Shown one piece after another: positions 18,008 to 24,561 of a stretch of 64,000 bases of DNA. Location of the stretch: contig CADCNQ010000008.1 in the NCBI GenBank assembly GCA_902802815.1, positions 1 through 64,000 on the forward strand, in the 5' to 3' direction. This stretch comes from an uncultured Bacteroidales bacterium (GTDB lineage: Bacteria > Bacteroidota > Bacteroidia > Bacteroidales > Bacteroidaceae). Numbering within the stretch: the stretch's first letter is position 1; each line of letters starts with the position of its first letter. The position numbers and the translations under genes were made by a program. Below the pieces are notes generated by a model that was not told the DNA's origin, ran no database searches, and saw nothing but the letters and a program-made list of their open reading frames with translations.

Positions 18008-18469
18008 TTATTTCCTTATAGCGGCCAGTACCTGCTCGCCATGTATCTTTGTCTTGATTTCCTTGGGGGTGAATATCTTCTCGATGATGCCGTCTTCGTC
18101 GACCAGATAGGTGGTGCGCAACGTGCCTATCGTGCGACGGCCGCATGCCACCTTCTCGCCCCAGCATCCGAGTGTCTGCAGCAGCATCGTCTTGGTGTCG
18201 GCAATGAGCGGGAACTCCAAGGAATAGGTGTCAGCAAATTTCTTCTGCAACTCAGCACGGTCCTTCGACACTCCGATGATGTCGTATCCGGCAGCGGCCA
18301 GTTCCGCTTTGTGCTCCTGCAGAGAGCAGGCCTCTGCGGTGCAACCGCTGGTGTTGGCCTTCGGATAACTGTACAATACCAGCTTCCTGCCCAGATAATC
18401 ACTGCGCTTCACTTCCTTACCGTTCTGGTCGGTACCAAGAAAGTCGGGAATTCTGTCTCCTACAACCAT
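18008..18469 (-). CDS. bcp: Thioredoxin-dependent thiol peroxidase (peroxiredoxin Q/BCP)
   Basis: A 153-residue peroxiredoxin. The peroxidatic cysteine is C43 and the resolving cysteine C48 in SGCTAEACSL, the BCP spacing. The usual Thr-Pro before the peroxidatic Cys is here Thr-Ser, a small variation. It reduces H2O2 and organic hydroperoxides in the cytoplasm with thioredoxin. It is the first gene of the rnr-rpoN operon, 4 bp before rnr. Confidence 0.95.
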   Translation of the reverse strand: MVVGDRIPDFLGTDQNGKEVKRSDYLGRKLVLYSYPKANTSGCTAEACSLQEHKAELAAAGYDIIGVSKDRAELQKKFADTYSLEFPLIADTKTMLLQTLGCWGEKVACGRRTIGTLRTTYLVDEDGIIEKIFTPKEIKTKIHGEQVLAAIRK

Positions 18470-18502
18470 ATTTTATTCCTCCTTTTTTTATGTTTTTCAA
18501 CG

Positions 18503-18510
18503 CAAAGATA
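18503..18510 (-). promoter_or_regulatory. -7 promoter box (TATCTTTG) for bcp
   Basis: Minus-strand TAnnTTTG, 33 bp before the bcp ATG. Confidence 0.6.
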
Positions 18511-18541
18511 ATAAATAATCTCCACTTTCCCTCATTTTCCC

Positions 18542-18580
18542 AAACTCTTTAAACTTTAAACTTTAAACTTTAAACTAAAA
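18542..18580 (+). repeat. Heptamer repeat CTTTAAA, four perfect copies plus a variant
   Basis: CTTTAAA repeats every 7 bp at 18547-18574, followed by CTAAAAA, ending 4 bp before the -7 box of the hemolysin III gene. Confidence 0.85.
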
Positions 18581-18584
18581 ACCG

Positions 18585-18592
18585 TACCTTTG
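18585..18592 (+). promoter_or_regulatory. -7 promoter box (TACCTTTG) for the hemolysin III homologue
   Basis: TAnnTTTG match ending 9 bp before the ATG at 18602. Confidence 0.65.
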
Positions 18593-18601
18593 CCGTGGAT
18601 T

Positions 18602-19231
18602 ATGAGTGGCCTACCAGTAAAATCCGAGCGTGCCAACACAATAACCCACCTCCTCGGCTCGCTTTTTGCCCTGTCATCCATCTGGATGGTGTGGCCTGCT
18701 GTGCATCACAGTTGGCAGATGGCCTTCGGAGTGTTGTTTTTCATTGTCGGCATGTTTATCATGTTTGCCCTGAGCACGTCCTACCATTGGGTGCATCCGG
18801 GGCGCGCAAAGCGTGTCATGCGCATCTTTGACCACATCGGTATCTATGTCATGATAGCCTGTTCCTATACCCCGATCTGCGTGGCTGTAGTGGGAGGATG
18901 GCTCGGATGGACTATCTTCGCTGTGCAGTGGATAGCCGTTATCGGTGGCATATTTTATAAGGTGTTTGCCATGGGGCGCTTCCCAAGGCTTTCACTGGCG
19001 ATATATCTTGTGATGGGCTGGAGTGTGCTGTTGGTGTTTAAACCGGTGATGTCTCACCTCTCTCCTCTGTCGATAGCCTTTCTGGTCACCGAGGGATTGC
19101 TCTATTCTGCCGGCACGTGGTTCTTTGCTCACGACGACAAGCGCCATTTCCACGCTATCTGGCATATTTTTGTGCTTCTCGGTTCGATGGCCCATTGGAG
19201 CGTGGTGCTGTGCATCCTGCTGGAACAATAA
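18602..19231 (+). CDS. trhA: Hemolysin III/PAQR-family membrane protein
   Basis: A 209-residue protein with seven hydrophobic helices. The conserved PAQR/UPF0073 residues are present: ANTITHLLGS near the N-terminus, STSYHW in helix 2-3, and the paired histidines near the C-terminus (HAIWHIFVLLGSMAHW). These form a metal site in related receptors. In bacteria the family (TrhA/YqfA) is linked to membrane lipid homeostasis rather than true haemolysis. The ATG at 18602 is used because the upstream frame overlaps the promoter box. Confidence 0.9.
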   Translation: MSGLPVKSERANTITHLLGSLFALSSIWMVWPAVHHSWQMAFGVLFFIVGMFIMFALSTSYHWVHPGRAKRVMRIFDHIGIYVMIACSYTPICVAVVGGWLGWTIFAVQWIAVIGGIFYKVFAMGRFPRLSLAIYLVMGWSVLLVFKPVMSHLSPLSIAFLVTEGLLYSAGTWFFAHDDKRHFHAIWHIFVLLGSMAHWSVVLCILLEQ

Positions 19232-19267
19232 AAAAATCAGCAATTCGAGATACTCTCAAATTGCTGA
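19230..19267 (-). terminator. Terminator hairpin between the hemolysin III gene and tRNA-Met
   Basis: A 9-bp stem (19237-19245 with 19259-19267) extended by an inner 4-bp GAGA/TCTC stem is followed on the minus strand by seven T. It ends the tRNA transcript and may partly stop the opposing gene. Confidence 0.85.
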
Positions 19268-19278
19268 CTTTTAGTGAG

Positions 19279-19352
19279 TGGACCAGCTTGGGCTTGAACC
19301 AAGGACCTCCAGATTATGAGTCTGTTGCTCTAACCAACTGAGCTACAAGTCC
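19279..19352 (-). tRNA. tRNA-Met (anticodon CAT)
   Basis: A 74-nt cloverleaf on the minus strand with D-arm AGCTCAGTTGGTTAGAGC, anticodon loop CTCATAA and T-arm GGTTCAAGC. The acceptor stem has one T-T mismatch as I pair it. CAT could also be the Ile2 type that is modified to read AUA; the elongator-like body favours Met. CCA is not encoded. Confidence 0.9.
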
Positions 19353-19377
19353 GACACCCTTACTCGGGATTCGGGGA

Positions 19378-19385
19378 CAAAAGTA
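19378..19385 (-). promoter_or_regulatory. -7 promoter box (TACTTTTG) for tRNA-Met
   Basis: Minus-strand TAnnTTTG, 25 bp upstream of the tRNA 5' end. Confidence 0.6.
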
Positions 19386-19428
19386 CAAAAAAAAGTTGAT
19401 ATAGACCAACAATCTCCTATTTTTTTTG

Positions 19429-19436
19429 TACCTTTG
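19429..19436 (+). promoter_or_regulatory. -7 promoter box (TACCTTTG) for ribF, 4 bp from the start codon
   Basis: Only CTCT separates the box from the ribF ATG, so the mRNA is predicted to be leaderless or nearly so. Confidence 0.65.
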
Positions 19437-19440
19437 CTCT

Positions 19441-20295
19441 ATGTTTGCTGCAACAATAGGCTTCTTTGACGGTGTTCATCGCGGACATCGCTGCTTAATA
19501 GAGCAATTAATGGCCCTCGCTTTGGAGCGTCGGCTGGATACGCTTGTCATCACGATGAGAGAGCATCCCCGTGTGGTGATACAGAGCGAATATGTGCCCC
19601 ATCTGCTCACCACAGCGGAGGAGAAAGTGCGGCTGCTGGAGGAAACCGGTGTCACACGCATCGACATCATTCCCTTCGACAAGGATACCGCTTCCCTCAC
19701 GGCACTGGAGTTTATGGAAAGGGTGCTGAAACCGAAGGGCGTCAGCATCCTGCTGATGGGCTACGACCATCGCTTCGGGCACGGCGAAGCAGCCTTTGAG
19801 GACTATGTGCGTTGGGGAAAGCAGTGCGGCATAGGGGTGGTGCGCGCTCACGAACTGGAAGGGCAGCACGTATCATCCACCGCGATACGCACTCTCCTGT
19901 CGCAGGGCAGGGTGGAGGAGGCCGCCGCCCTTCTGGGGCACGCATATCTCTTGAGCGGCAAGGTGGTGGAAGGCTATCATGTGGGGCATCAGCTGGGATT
20001 TCCCACGGCGAATATCTTCATCACTCCGGAAAAGGTGATGCCGCGCAGGGGAGTGTATGCCGTGCGCACGAATCACGGGCCCGGTATGCTCAATATCGGC
20101 ACGCGCCCCACAGCCGCCAACGGAGACGATGTGTCGGTGGAGGTGCATCTCATCGATTTCTCGGGTGATCTTTACGGACAGCAGCTCTCGCTGGAACTGC
20201 TCACCTTCATACGTGAGGAGCGGGCTTTCGACTCGCTGGAGCAGCTGAGGGAACAGTTGCAGCGTGACAGGGCTTTCGTAATGAACCTGAGATAA
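19441..20295 (+). CDS. ribF: Bifunctional riboflavin kinase/FMN adenylyltransferase
   Basis: A 284-residue enzyme that makes FMN and FAD. The N-terminal nucleotidyltransferase half opens with ATIGFFDGVHRGHR and carries GYDHRFGH and SSTAIR; the C-terminal flavokinase half (about 165-284) carries GFPTANIF and RRGVYAV. The start at 19441 gives the short N-terminus usual for Bacteroidetes. The alternative TTG at 19426 overlaps the promoter box. It is a single-gene unit closed by a terminator at 20294. Confidence 0.96.
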   Translation: MFAATIGFFDGVHRGHRCLIEQLMALALERRLDTLVITMREHPRVVIQSEYVPHLLTTAEEKVRLLEETGVTRIDIIPFDKDTASLTALEFMERVLKPKGVSILLMGYDHRFGHGEAAFEDYVRWGKQCGIGVVRAHELEGQHVSSTAIRTLLSQGRVEEAAALLGHAYLLSGKVVEGYHVGHQLGFPTANIFITPEKVMPRRGVYAVRTNHGPGMLNIGTRPTAANGDDVSVEVHLIDFSGDLYGQQLSLELLTFIREERAFDSLEQLREQLQRDRAFVMNLR

Positions 20296-20328
20296 AAAAA
20301 AGGGATGCCTCACGGCGTCCCTTTTTTT
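20294..20328 (+). terminator. Bidirectional terminator after ribF
   Basis: An 8-bp stem GGGATGCC/GGCGTCCC with TCAC loop is flanked by A-run and T-run. It can also stop the converging anti-sigma transcript. Confidence 0.85.
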
Positions 20329-20369
20329 CAGACAAAATGTGTCTTTCGGTTTGTTTAAGATTGATTGGT

Positions 20370-20807
20370 TCAGTATAGAAAAAGTGTATCTTTCTTTTCT
20401 GCAGCTGCCGAACTCTGCGGTGTGAGCACCTGCTGCATCTCACCGAATTCGGCATCCGGGTTCTCCACAGCTTCTGCTGTAGGAGCCTTGCTGTCGTCGC
20501 CCACTCCCATGCTCATACTGGCCGCCATGCCTATGCACAGCACAATAGCCACAGAGGCGGCGGCGCGATAGAACGGACGGAAATTAATCTTCCTGGCGCG
20601 TTCGTTGCAGCAAGCCTCGAAAGACATCTCGGGAGCGTGCTCCTGGCGCATCTGCTCCTGAACGACGAAAAGAGCCTTGTAGCCGGCCAGATGTGCAGGC
20701 ACGCTCTCATTTTGGAAGAAAGCACGCAGAATCTGCTCCTCCTGCACTGTGGTCTCTGCCTTGAAATAGTTCTCAAGCAGCTCTTCGATGTACTTGTAGT
20801 CTTTCAT
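20370..20807 (-). CDS. Putative membrane-anchored anti-sigma or sigma-associated protein
   Basis: 145 residues from the ATG at 20807; in-frame ATGs at 20813 and 20852 are alternatives. The N-terminal half is a soluble helical segment (KYIEELLENYFKAETTVQEE, then LRAFFQNE), one transmembrane helix lies at about residues 80-100, and a short low-complexity tail follows. I do not recognise a named family. Proteins of this layout encoded directly behind ECF sigma genes in Bacteroidales are usually treated as anti-sigma-like. No zinc-binding anti-sigma motif (HxxxCxxC) is present. Its position 34 bp after the sigma gene stop is the main support for the role. Confidence 0.6.
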   Translation of the reverse strand: MKDYKYIEELLENYFKAETTVQEEQILRAFFQNESVPAHLAGYKALFVVQEQMRQEHAPEMSFEACCNERARKINFRPFYRAAASVAIVLCIGMAASMSMGVGDDSKAPTAEAVENPDAEFGEMQQVLTPQSSAAAEKKDTLFLY

Positions 20808-20841
20808 AACCATAACGTATGACGAATGAGAGGGAGAAAAG

Positions 20842-21342
20842 TTACACCCCAATCAAACTTTTTTTCACTTTTTCTCTTCCGCGATGCAGATAAACCTTCA
20901 CCTGCGACTCGGAAATCTGTAAGATATCTGCTATTTCTGTGTATGTCTTTCCTTCAATATCACGCAGTTGCATGATACTGCGCTGTATTTCCGGAAGACG
21001 GTCCATTGCCTCTCTGACAATGTGCATCTTTTCCTCCAACTCCATTTGCTGGTCGGTGCTTGCGGCTAGTGCAGCATCACGCTCTGCGTCCAAAGCCACC
21101 GTGTTGCGTCCGGAGCGTTTCAGGCGGTCGAGTGAGAGGTTGCGCACAAGACGCAGTGTCCAGGCCTCGATGCTGTTGATAATTGAGAAGTTGTCGCGTT
21201 CGCGCCAGAGTCGTTCCATTGTGTCCTGCACCACATCCTCTGCTTCTTCCTGTGAGAGTGTGATGCGGTGGGCCAGTCGGAACATCTTGTCGCGCAGCGG
21301 CCAGATGTGTTCTTTAAAGATGTATGACTGATCCTTGTTCAT
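20842..21342 (-). CDS. ECF-type RNA polymerase sigma factor
   Basis: 166 residues from MNKDQSYIF (an ATG 12 bp upstream is also possible). Region 2 (about 20-90) carries the core-binding and -10 recognition pattern AEDVVQDTMERLWRERDNF; region 4 (about 105-160) has the helix-turn-helix YTEIADILQISESQVKVYLH. The gene starts inside the last 30 bp of argB, so expression is coupled to the arginine/polyamine operon. The target regulon is unknown; the small membrane protein downstream may control its activity. Confidence 0.93.
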   Translation of the reverse strand: MNKDQSYIFKEHIWPLRDKMFRLAHRITLSQEEAEDVVQDTMERLWRERDNFSIINSIEAWTLRLVRNLSLDRLKRSGRNTVALDAERDAALAASTDQQMELEEKMHIVREAMDRLPEIQRSIMQLRDIEGKTYTEIADILQISESQVKVYLHRGREKVKKSLIGV

Positions 21343-22135
21343 GCTCAAGGTCACTCCAGTGGGTAATGACCACTTCGTTCACTCCGCCCTTGAGGCTTGC
21401 GAAGGCATTTTCCAGTTTCGGTAGCATGCCGCCGCTCACGACACCCTCGCTTTTCAACGTGGCGAACGATGCCTCGGAGATGTCGCGGATGACGCAGTTG
21501 TCGTCGTCTGCATCGCGCAGGACTCCGGGTTTCTCAAAGCAATAGGTCAGTGTCACCTTGAAGTACGGCACCAGCGCTTTCGCCGTTTCTGCAGCGATGG
21601 TGTCGGCATTGGTGTTGAGCAGATGTCCCATTCCGTCGTGGGTCAGTGGAGCGACAACGGGCACAGCGAGAGGTGTGTGCCTGATTAATGAAGCCAATGC
21701 CTCACCGTCCACACCGTCCACATCACCAACCCATCCGTAGTCCACCATCTCCTCGTGACCGTCCTCGAAACGTACCTTCTTGAGAGGACGCTTGTGTGCC
21801 CGGATGAGATTCATGTCGGCACCGGTGAGGCCGATGGCATTCACGCCGAGTGCCTGCAGTCGTGCCACCAGCGACTTGTTGACAAGTCCGCCGTAGACCA
21901 TCTGCACCACGCGCAGCATCTCCTCGTCGGTAACGCGCCGCCCTTCCACCATGTGTGTCTCGATGCCCAGCTGGACAGCCATCTTAGTGGCGGAACGCCC
22001 GCCGCCGTGCACCAACACCTTCGGGCCTTCGATTGCGGCAAACTTCTGCAGGAGTGCCGTGAGCATCTGCTCGTCTTCTACGACAGCTCCGCCCACTTTC
22101 ACGATATTCACTTTATTCAAGATAGGTGTATCCAT
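21314..22135 (-). CDS. argB: Acetylglutamate kinase (N-acyl-glutamate kinase)
   Basis: A 273-residue amino-acid kinase starting at MDTPILNKVNIVKVGGAVV, where the glycine-rich nucleotide site begins. Further blocks are VLVHGGGRSATKM, the substrate-binding NTNADTIAAETAKAL and the C-terminal GGMLPKLENAFASLKGGV. It phosphorylates the N-acylated glutamate in arginine synthesis. Some Bacteroides use N-succinyl rather than N-acetyl intermediates downstream, so the acyl group is uncertain. It overlaps the 3' end of speA by 23 bp. The longer upstream frame is only an extension into speA. Confidence 0.93.
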   Translation of the reverse strand: MDTPILNKVNIVKVGGAVVEDEQMLTALLQKFAAIEGPKVLVHGGGRSATKMAVQLGIETHMVEGRRVTDEEMLRVVQMVYGGLVNKSLVARLQALGVNAIGLTGADMNLIRAHKRPLKKVRFEDGHEEMVDYGWVGDVDGVDGEALASLIRHTPLAVPVVAPLTHDGMGHLLNTNADTIAAETAKALVPYFKVTLTYCFEKPGVLRDADDDNCVIRDISEASFATLKSEGVVSGGMLPKLENAFASLKGGVNEVVITHWSDLEHEQGSVIHL

Positions 22136-24011
22136 ATAATCCGGAACGATAGTTAGAGATGAATTCCTTGCCCTCGGCTTCGGTGATTTTGCCGTCCTTG
22201 ATTGCTTTCGATACCCATATCTCAAGGCGTCGCACGAGTTTCTTCGGTTCGTACTGAACGTATTCCAGCACATCGGCCACCGTCTCGCCGTCTATCACTT
22301 GGTCGATATTGTAGCCCTTGCCGTCTTCGCTGACTGACAGATGTACGGCATTGGTGTCGCCGAAAAGGTTGTGCATATTACCGAGAATTTCCTGATATGC
22401 TCCCACGAGGAAGACGCCGATATAATAGTGTTCCTCGGCTTTCACTTCGTGCAGCGGCAGATATGATGTCTGCTGCACACCATTCACGTAGGCCGTGATT
22501 TTGCCGTCGGAATCACAGGTGATATCCTGCAGTTGCGCGGAGCGTGTGGGCTGCTCGTCCAGCCGCTCGATTGGCATGATGGGGAACAGCTGGTCGATGC
22601 CCCATGAGTCGGGCATGCTCTGGAAGAGCGAGAAGTTGCAGAAGTATTTGTCCGACATCTGCTTGTCAAGCGAACGCAGTTCGTCGGGTACGTGCTTCTG
22701 ATGGTGTGCCAGTTCTGCTATTTCATGCGAGATGGCCCAATATAGGCTCTCTATCTGTGCGCGGGTTTTGAGGTCGATGATGCCGTGCGAGAAGAGTTCC
22801 AGGGCTTCTTCGCGTATATCCTGTGCGTCGTGCCAGTCCTCCAGCATGCTTCGTGGAGAGAGCTTGTCCCAGATGTCGGTGAGTTCGTGCACCAGTTTGT
22901 GGTCGTCATCTCCGGGTTCGAAGTCCTCCGGCATACGGGGCGCAGAGACACTCTCCAGCACGTCGAGTATCAGCACCGAGTGGTGGGCAGACAGCGAGCG
23001 TCCGCCTTCCGAGATAATATTCGGGTGGGGGATGTTGTTTTTGTTGGATGCCTCGACAAAAGAGTAGAGACAGTCGTTGACATACTCCTGAATGCTGTAG
23101 TTCACGGAGCTTTCCGAATTGCTTGAGCGCGTGCCGTCGTAGTCCACCCCCAAGCCGCCGCCGCAGTCAACAAAGTCGATGGGGTATCCCATCTGACGCA
23201 GTTGTACGTAAAACTGCGAAGCCTCGCGCAGGGCGGACGAGATGCGCCGTATTTTCGTTATTTGGCTTCCGATGTGGAAGTGAATCAGTTTTAGGCAGTC
23301 GCGCATCCCCATATCGTCCAGTTGCTGGAGTGCCAGCAGCAGTTCGGAGGAGTTCAGGCCGAATTTGGAGGCATCGCCGCCGCTTTCGCTCCATTTTCCT
23401 GCACCTGTGGAGGCCAGTTTGATACGTATGCCCATATTGGGCCGTACACCCAGTTTTTCGGCAGCGCGTGCGATGATGGCCAGTTCGGGCAGCTTTTCCA
23501 CCACGAGGAATACCCTCTTGCCCATCTTCTGTGCCAACAGTGCCATCTCAATAAAGTTCTGGTCCTTGTGGCCGTTGCATATTATGAGCGAATCGGAATC
23601 CATGTTTGTGGCGAGTACGGCGTGCAGTTCGGGTTTCGAACCGGCTTCAAGTCCCAGATTGTAGCGCTTGCCGTGTGAGATGATTTCCTCCACGACGGGG
23701 CGCATCTGATTCACTTTGATGGGGAAGATGATGAAGTGCTCTCCCTTATAGTCGTATTCTTTCGTGGCTTTGCGGAAACAGGCATCGGTCTTCTCGATGC
23801 GGTTGTCCAGGATGTCGGGGAAGCGCAGCAGCACGGGAGCGGCCACATGGCGTGAGGCCAATTGGTCCACCACTTCCTTGAGGTCTATCTCCACACCGTT
23901 CTTCTTGGGGCTCACAGTGGCGTGCCCCTTCTCGTTGATGCCGAAATAGTTAACGCCCCAACCCTTGATGTTGTAGAGTTCCTCGGAATCTTCAATCCTC
24001 CACTTCTTCAT
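22113..24011 (-). CDS. speA: Biosynthetic arginine decarboxylase
   Basis: A 632-residue PLP-dependent alanine-racemase-fold decarboxylase. The PLP lysine is K99 in IIFPIKVNQMRPV; the barrel continues with GLEAGSKPEL and the DCGGGLGVDYDGT loop that binds the PLP phosphate; the catalytic cysteine region lies in the C-terminal beta domain. It forms agmatine for polyamine synthesis. The size matches the large biosynthetic SpeA class. It follows aroK by 13 bp and overlaps argB, so arginine synthesis and consumption enzymes share a transcript. Confidence 0.96.
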   Translation of the reverse strand: MKKWRIEDSEELYNIKGWGVNYFGINEKGHATVSPKKNGVEIDLKEVVDQLASRHVAAPVLLRFPDILDNRIEKTDACFRKATKEYDYKGEHFIIFPIKVNQMRPVVEEIISHGKRYNLGLEAGSKPELHAVLATNMDSDSLIICNGHKDQNFIEMALLAQKMGKRVFLVVEKLPELAIIARAAEKLGVRPNMGIRIKLASTGAGKWSESGGDASKFGLNSSELLLALQQLDDMGMRDCLKLIHFHIGSQITKIRRISSALREASQFYVQLRQMGYPIDFVDCGGGLGVDYDGTRSSNSESSVNYSIQEYVNDCLYSFVEASNKNNIPHPNIISEGGRSLSAHHSVLILDVLESVSAPRMPEDFEPGDDDHKLVHELTDIWDKLSPRSMLEDWHDAQDIREEALELFSHGIIDLKTRAQIESLYWAISHEIAELAHHQKHVPDELRSLDKQMSDKYFCNFSLFQSMPDSWGIDQLFPIMPIERLDEQPTRSAQLQDITCDSDGKITAYVNGVQQTSYLPLHEVKAEEHYYIGVFLVGAYQEILGNMHNLFGDTNAVHLSVSEDGKGYNIDQVIDGETVADVLEYVQYEPKKLVRRLEIWVSKAIKDGKITEAEGKEFISNYRSGLYGYTYLE

Positions 24012-24024
24012 TGCTCAGGATGCT

Positions 24025-24561
24025 TTATTTTAGTTCTAGGGATATCTGTTCTGCTATTTTTTCCACCAGTTGTTCCACCCTTTTCCTGTCGCCCAGGTAC
24101 GGCACTTCCACGATGTGTTTTGCTTTTTCGTAGAAAGGTGAGCGGGCCTCCAGCGATTCGCGGATGTATACTTCCAGTTCCTCGGGTGTCTTGCCTTGTA
24201 TGAGAGGTCGTATGCTCTTGCCCATACGCAGGTGTTGGGAGAGTGTTTCTGGTGTGCATTTGAGGTAGATTGTCTCGCCCACGGAGTTCATGTAGCCGAT
24301 GTTGTCGAAGTAGCATGGAGTGCCTCCTCCGCATGACAATACGATATCCTCGAAGGCTGCTGCCTCGTGGAGCATTTCGCGCTCCATTTCACGGAATCCA
24401 GCTTCTCCGCGTTCGCTGAATATCTGATGTATAGGTTTACGATAGCGCGTCTCGATATACCAGTCCAAATCGTAGAATGTACGCCCCATGCGCATGGCCA
24501 GTGTTCTTCCAACAGTGGTCTTGCCGGCGCCCATATATCCTATCAGAATGATACTACGCAT
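24025..24561 (-). CDS. aroK: Shikimate kinase
   Basis: A 178-residue P-loop kinase that phosphorylates shikimate in aromatic amino acid synthesis. Walker A is GYMGAGKTT at residues 8-16. The shikimate-binding DLDWYIE, Arg in GEAGFREME and CGGGTPC loops are all in place, as is the lid arginine around SIRPLI. Its ATG overlaps the topA stop by 8 bp. Length is typical. Confidence 0.96.
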   Translation of the reverse strand: MRSIILIGYMGAGKTTVGRTLAMRMGRTFYDLDWYIETRYRKPIHQIFSERGEAGFREMEREMLHEAAAFEDIVLSCGGGTPCYFDNIGYMNSVGETIYLKCTPETLSQHLRMGKSIRPLIQGKTPEELEVYIRESLEARSPFYEKAKHIVEVPYLGDRKRVEQLVEKIAEQISLELK

